From contig BDDC01000960.1 of NCBI GenBank assembly GCA_001662425.1, positions 1,645-37,462 of the forward strand: a stretch of 35,818 nt of DNA, in the 5' to 3' direction. Shown here in pieces: positions 31,539 through 35,818 of this stretch. Origin of the DNA: Chlamydomonas sphaeroides. Taxonomy: Eukaryota; Chlorophyta; Chlorophyceae; Chlamydomonadales; Chlamydomonadaceae. A program made the position numbers and the translations under genes. The notes under the pieces were generated by a model. It had not been told where the DNA came from, did no database searches, and saw only the letters and a program-made list of their open reading frames with translations. Each line of letters begins with the position of its first letter. Positions within the stretch are counted from its first letter, which is position 1.

Positions 31539-34145
31539 ATGCCAGAGCCATCAAGCTTCGCAGTTGACTGCTGCGATTGCCCTGCAACAGCTAGCGATGT
31601 CCGCGCGACGCAGCAGAACCGAGAGCTGGACTTCCACATGTGGCAGCGACTGCCGCTGGAGCTGGCCCTCGCTATCGGCGCTCGATTGCCGCGTAACGAG
31701 GTCGCAGCAAACTGGCGGCCGCTATGCCGGGTCGCTGCCGAGCGCTTCTCAGGCCCCAAGCACGCCACCATCCACATGTCGGAGCCCGTGCCGCTCCACG
31801 CCTTCGCCGCCAAGTGGGGCACCCCGGGTGCCATGCGGCCCTTGACGAGAGCCAAGCGGATCCAGCTCCTGTGCCTCACAGCGGCGTCCGGGGTGCAGCC
31901 CAACCTGGCGCTAGCGGCCGAGGTGGCCGGCTTCGTTTTAGAGACGTCCGGCGCCATGGAGGCCGCCGCGGGCGCGGGACAGCTGGAGATCTGCCAGTGG
32001 CTGTCCTACCACGGCTGGCCGCCGGGCTATGCTGCGGTGCAAGCTGCGGCAAGGAAAGGCCACCGGCACGTGTGCGCCTGGCTGCTAAGCATGGGCACCC
32101 ACGAGTGGGTGCTGGAGGCTGTGCAGGCCGCTCTGGAGGGCTGCCACCTGGGCCTAGCCGAGTGGCTGCTGCTGGAGCAGCGCTCGGCCGGTCAGGCAGG
32201 GCACAACCTCAAGCCGGCGGCTGGCTTGTCCCCTTTGCAGCGGGTCGCCGCACTGGCAGCTGCCGCCGAGGGCTGCGAGCTGCCGGCGCTGCCGCATCTC
32301 AACGCCCTGCTCAAAGTGACGCGCGAGGAGGTGGATGAGCTCCCAAGCTCTGCTGACAAGATGCTCTCCGCCGCCGCCGCCAGCGCCACGCCCGACTGGG
32401 CTGCCAAGTTTGAGTGGCTGGTGGCGGAGCTGGGCTGTCGGCCGGAGCAGGCCGAGAGCGCGTGCAAGGCGCTGTCCAAGCAGGCTGACGCCCCAGTCCG
32501 GCTGGCATGGCTGCGCGACCGCGGCTGCCCGTTTGATGCGGAGGCTGTGTTGGTTGCAGCTGGCTGGGCAGGCAATGCCGCCCTCTTTGACGCGCTTCTA
32601 CCAGACGCGCTGCGGCAGCAGCGCCTGGCGAGCGAAGCCCTGTGCAGCGCGGCGCTTGTCGGCAACACGGCGGCCATGGAGGCCCTGCTCGACCGCCACG
32701 CCGCGGCGTTGACGGCCGCGGACCTGACCGTGGCCTGCAGGAACGCGGTGATGAGCCGCCGCTTCCCCGCGGCGCAGCTGCTGGTGTCGCGCGGCGTACG
32801 GCCCAACGTCCCGGAGCTGCTGCCGTGGATCGGTGAACCCGCGGCCACGGAGTGGGTGGTGGAGAACCTGCTGCCGACGGCCGCCCAGGGGATGACCCCT
32901 GCCGACGTGTCCGCGGTGCTGGACCAGGTCGCTAAGTACGGCTGTGTGCCGCTCATGCTCCGGGCGGAGGAGGTGCTGCTAGGCGCCATGACGTCGTGGG
33001 ACGAGGCCAGGGCGCGCGAGGCGGCCTCAAAGGGCATGCCGCAGCGGTGGCCAAGCATCATGCTCGGCGGCGCCGCGCACGCGGGCTGCGAGGAGACGTT
33101 TGAGTGGCTGGTGGAGCAGCGCGGCGCACGGTTTGAGGTACGTAAGCCAGCAGGGTGTGGGTGGCATAGCGTGGGCCGTGCAGGATGCGTTGGATGTCCG
33201 CCAAGGCCTGCTAGCCGCCGTGCTCGCTCGGCATACGTTGACCACAGCAGCTTGCGGCACTCAGGGGGCTGCCAAGCAAAGGGTGGCTGCGCGGCGTCAT
33301 CACGCACCGCCAGTGCGTGTACCGTGTACAACATTGCTCGGCGCTCTCCCTCTCGCCCCGCCGTCCCTCGACCGCATCACAAGCAAGCACCACCCTGACA
33401 ACGCTGCAGGTAGCCAGACGCGCTCCCCTCGCACGACACCCTCCATCTTGCGCGCGCTCACCCAGCCACGCGCCTGCTGCTGCTGCCGCGGTCGCGCTCG
33501 CGCCCTGCAGGCCGACTGCCTGGACCCCTACTATTGGAACGCTGCCGTGGGGGACCTCACCACCATACGGACCCTGCACCGGCTTGGCTGCCCCTGGGCC
33601 GACAACACCTACTCGCAGGCGGTGTGGTACGAGGCGCCACGCTCAGCGCTGCAGCTGCTGGAGGAGCTGAGCTGCCCCGTGGACGAGCCAGCGCTAGGCG
33701 GCGACGACGTGGCATCGCGCCCGCCGCAGCAGGTGGGCCGTGCGCCGTGGGACCTGCTGGAGGCCGGCAGAGCCCTGCTGGGCGGAGGGCCGAACGACAA
33801 TTGCAAGGGGACGGACGTGCGGTGCAGCCGGTACCGTACACGCAGCACCCATGCGTGCGAGGGGCTGGAATGTGTCCCGGCCTCCCAGGCAGGCAGGATG
33901 TGGCATTGTGTATGTGTGAAGCTCATCTTGCTCCGTCCGGCCCCGCTCCTCTGCCTCCTGCTCCCTCCTTCCGCTGGGCGTCGGACCCGCAGCCGGCGCA
34001 GCAGCTGCAGCCGCCGGCGCCAGCTGAGGTTTGCGCCGCGACCGGGGCCTGCACGAGGCCGCTGCTCCTGGCAGCGGCCGCGGCCGCGCTGCTGGCGGTG
34101 CTGGGGTTTGGCGCCGTCCGGGCTGCGGCTGTCGCCCGCCGGTGA
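31539..34145 (+). CDS. F-box-like ankyrin-repeat protein with C-terminal hydrophobic helix
   Basis: Exons 31539-33137, 33511-33732 and 33993-34145, all phase 0, give 657 residues. Donors are GAG|GTACGT and CAG|GTGGGC; acceptors are CTGCAG and CCGCAG. Near residues 33-66, WQRLPLELALAIGARLPRNEVAANWRPLC has the L-P-x-E-L...L....C pattern of an F-box-like helix bundle, suggesting a link to SCF-type ubiquitin ligases. Ankyrin-type repeats follow (GAGQLEICQWLSYHG, ARKGHRHVCAWLLSMG, ALVGNTAAMEALLDRH, AVGDLTTIRTLHRLGCPW). The last exon ends in a run of about 23 hydrophobic residues (LLLAAAAAALLAVLGFG) followed by ARR, a possible tail anchor. The start ATG 31539 is the first in a long open frame. Such genes are typical of expanded families in chlorophyte algae; substrate and location are unknown. 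A paralogue lies decayed just upstream. Confidence 0.82.
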
Positions 34146-35262
34146 TGGGCCCCTGTGGCGCAGCGGGGGCCGGCCATGGGTGTGGCAGGGGTGTGGCTGG
34201 GTAGCTGCGCGTGTGTGTGTGGGGGGGCATGGCGCGTCCGCACCCTCCGGGCGGCCTTCAACACCACATCACTAGCATGCACGCCAATGTTTGGCGCCAG
34301 CTAGCTTGGTACGATAAATACACATCCTATTACTTTCCTCATGAATGAACAAACATTAGATGTGTGCAGGTGCCGTCACGTGCGTAGCCGTGGGGCGCGG
34401 GCGGGGCGGGCGGGCGGGCTGCGGCGCGCATCGCGTGCACTGCTGTGGGATGCGTGGGGCATGCAGCTGGGCCGGTTGAAGAGCCGGAGGGAGGCCGGCG
34501 ATTGTGTTGAGCATGCACGGCGTCGATAGCTGGTGGAGCTGGGCTGCCCCGTGGACTGGGCCGCCGCCGTGGCAGTGGTGGGAGCGTTCCTGTGTGCTCG
34601 GACGTATTGCACTCGTGTCGAGCGACCACAAGCACCCAGCCGGGGCTGCACCACAGCGAGGCCACACTCTGGCATCCGGCCGCAGCAGCAACACTACAGC
34701 AGCTGTGGGCTTGCTGTCATGTAACCAGCGGTGTCAAGGAGTCTGTGGACGGGGCTGCACCGAAGCTGTAGATGTAGCTAGTCATGAAGGCTGGGCCCGC
34801 AGCCGCCTGTAGCCGCGCGTCGGGAGCGCTCCCAGGCCGGGCGCGACGCCTCACCGCCTCGCTTGTCAATCCGCCAGCATACGGCATGACTACGTCGGGA
34901 AACCACCACCGCCCCCCGCCCTGGCTGGCGCACTCTCCAGCCGGCCACCAACACCCGGCCGGCAGCCACCCGCAGGCGCCAGCGCCTGCCCCGTCCAGCC
35001 TGCATTGCGGGGAGTGCACCCAAGCAGCCGCACGCACCACATCGCCACTCCGCGGCCCGACGCGCTTGCGCAGCTGACCGCGCCTGCCACGAGACGCTGC
35101 TGCCGCGCCCCTACCGATACGCGAGCCCGCGCCACCAAGGCACCCCCACCCCCTACTGCAAGCCGCCGGCCCGCCCGGGCGCCACGCGACAACCCCACCT
35201 ACATTCAGCCCCATCCCGGGCCGCATCTGCACCCCCAGCCCCTCCCACCCCACCCCACCCCG
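34146..35262. other. Intergenic region between convergent genes
   Basis: This lies between the stop of the plus-strand ankyrin gene and the stop of the minus-strand partial gene. A 178-codon minus-strand frame (34717-35253) has no domain and lies in the expected 3' flank, so I reject it as a gene. A TGTAA at 34720-34724 could end the ankyrin transcript, but it is 575 bases after the stop codon. A short ankyrin-like relic is at 34529-34575. Confidence 0.55.
34529..34575 (+). pseudogene. Short relic of an ankyrin paralogue
   Basis: About 45 bases reading ELGCPVDWAAAVAV closely match the end of the decayed copy (ELGCPVDWAAAAAA at about 30212-30255), including at nucleotide level, and less well the intact gene (ELSCPVDEPAL). 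No longer match is visible on either side. It suggests a third, almost erased member of the tandem array. Confidence 0.5.
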
Positions 35263-35449
35263 CTACAGCTTGGCGGCCTTGCCACCGCCGGCCGCCTTGG
35301 CCGCCGCCTTCTTGGCGGGCGGCGGCTTGGGCCGCTTGGCCTTGTTGCAGGCCCCGTTCCGGCCCGTGCCCACGATGCCCTCCGGCATGGGCACGCCGCA
35401 GAAGCGCGACCTCGTGCGCAGCGCGCCGTCACACGTCTCCGTGCTGTAC
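35263..35449 (-). CDS. Last exon of a gene running off the right edge
   Basis: A pyrimidine-rich tract and GAGTGCAG form a good acceptor at 35450. The exon then reads YSTETCDGALRTRSRFCGVP..., continues with GIVGTGRNGACNKAKRPK, and ends in a Lys/Ala/Pro/Gly tail (PPPAKKAAAKAAGGGKAAKL) before TAG at 35265-35263. Two bases of the first codon come from an upstream exon that I could not place in the remaining 370 bases, so the gene is partial. Three cysteines occur in the first part. The lysine/alanine-rich tail resembles the ends of histone H1-like or other basic nuclear proteins, but this is composition only. I do not recognise the family. Confidence 0.55.
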
Positions 35450-35749
35450 CTGCACTCGGCCGTGGGAGGTTGGGGGGAGGGGGGATGCAGGCGGCGGGCA
35501 AGGGGGTCGGGCGGGGATGGGCCGAGGGATATTCGCGCATGGGCAAGTGGGTTGGGCGGGGGCGGGAGGGCACGGCATGGCGCGGCGCCGGCCCCGTCCG
35601 CCAGGCCAACACATGACGACCATGCCCGCGCTGTCCTCGTGCTGCGGCTCCGCTTGCAGGATTGCGCTTACTCCCGCCCCAATTTCTCGCCAGCCCGGCC
35701 CACCCCACTCCCCGTGTGCTCAGAGCTCCTCTCCGTCCCTCCCCCTCTA
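35450..35749. other. Probable intron or upstream part of the partial minus-strand gene
   Basis: The first part, next to 35450, is the branch/pyrimidine region of the intron preceding the last exon. A short open stretch around 35605-35660 (minus strand, reading QAEPQHEDSAGMVVM) could be an internal exon, but I found no convincing splice pair in matching phase. Confidence 0.35.
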
Positions 35750-35818
35750 ACCTCCCCCTGCCCCTCCTCCTGCCCCTCCTCCTGCCCCTCCTCCTGCCCC
35801 TCCTCCTGCCCCTCCCCC
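35750..35818. repeat. 12-bp tandem repeat at the window edge
   Basis: The unit CCTGCCCCTCCT is repeated about five times up to the last base, so the array may continue beyond the window. One strand is all pyrimidine except for one G per unit. Confidence 0.9.

Noticed and set aside
34717..35253. 178-codon minus-strand frame
   Set aside because: It lies just downstream of the stop of the partial minus-strand gene, has no domain and a mixed composition; probably 3' flank.

Overview
The window is very GC-rich nuclear DNA of a eukaryote. It has spliced genes with short GT-AG introns, mostly GTGAGC/GTGCGG-like donors, Ala/Gly/Pro/Gln-rich low-complexity coding sequence and TGTAA poly(A) signals. 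A plant-type KDM3 histone demethylase and an F-box-like/ankyrin protein in tandem copies point to a core chlorophyte green alga (Chlamydomonadales/Sphaeropleales-like). This assignment is inferred from gene content and style; nothing bacterial, viral or organellar was recognised.

Layout. Positions 1-4868 are mainly gene-poor: a short tandem duplication near 1.6 kb, a weak candidate for a small split gene at 2.1-3.3 kb, and a 761-bp MITE-like element (3392-4152) with 29-bp terminal inverted repeats. Positions 4869-23396 (minus) hold one very large gene that I could follow through 28 coding exons with matching splice phases, about 4,133 residues. From the N-terminus it encodes an SR-like, low-complexity region of about 1,740 residues, three tandem copies of an unassigned, possibly B3-like domain of about 100 residues, a second low-complexity region of about 1,000 residues, the CXXC/RING-like zinc-finger block of plant KDM3 proteins, a JmjC catalytic core with all three iron ligands, and a tail with an AT-hook and acidic stretch. 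A 1.2-kb divergent intergenic region then separates it from a 10-exon plus-strand KH-domain gene (24586-27858).

The right third holds an F-box-like/ankyrin locus in tandem copies: a decayed copy at 28466-30376, an intact three-exon gene at 31539-34145 with a C-terminal hydrophobic helix, and a tiny relic near 34.5 kb. The window ends in the last exon of a minus-strand gene (35263-35449) whose 5' part lies at or beyond the right edge, and in a 12-bp tandem repeat.

Functionally, the large protein looks like a chromatin regulator that could combine its own DNA-targeting modules (triplicated domain, AT-hook) with H3K9-type demethylation; the KH protein is probably an RNA-binding protein transcribed divergently from the same intergenic region. 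The most notable observation is the fusion of an exon-pair triplicated domain to a KDM3 demethylase.
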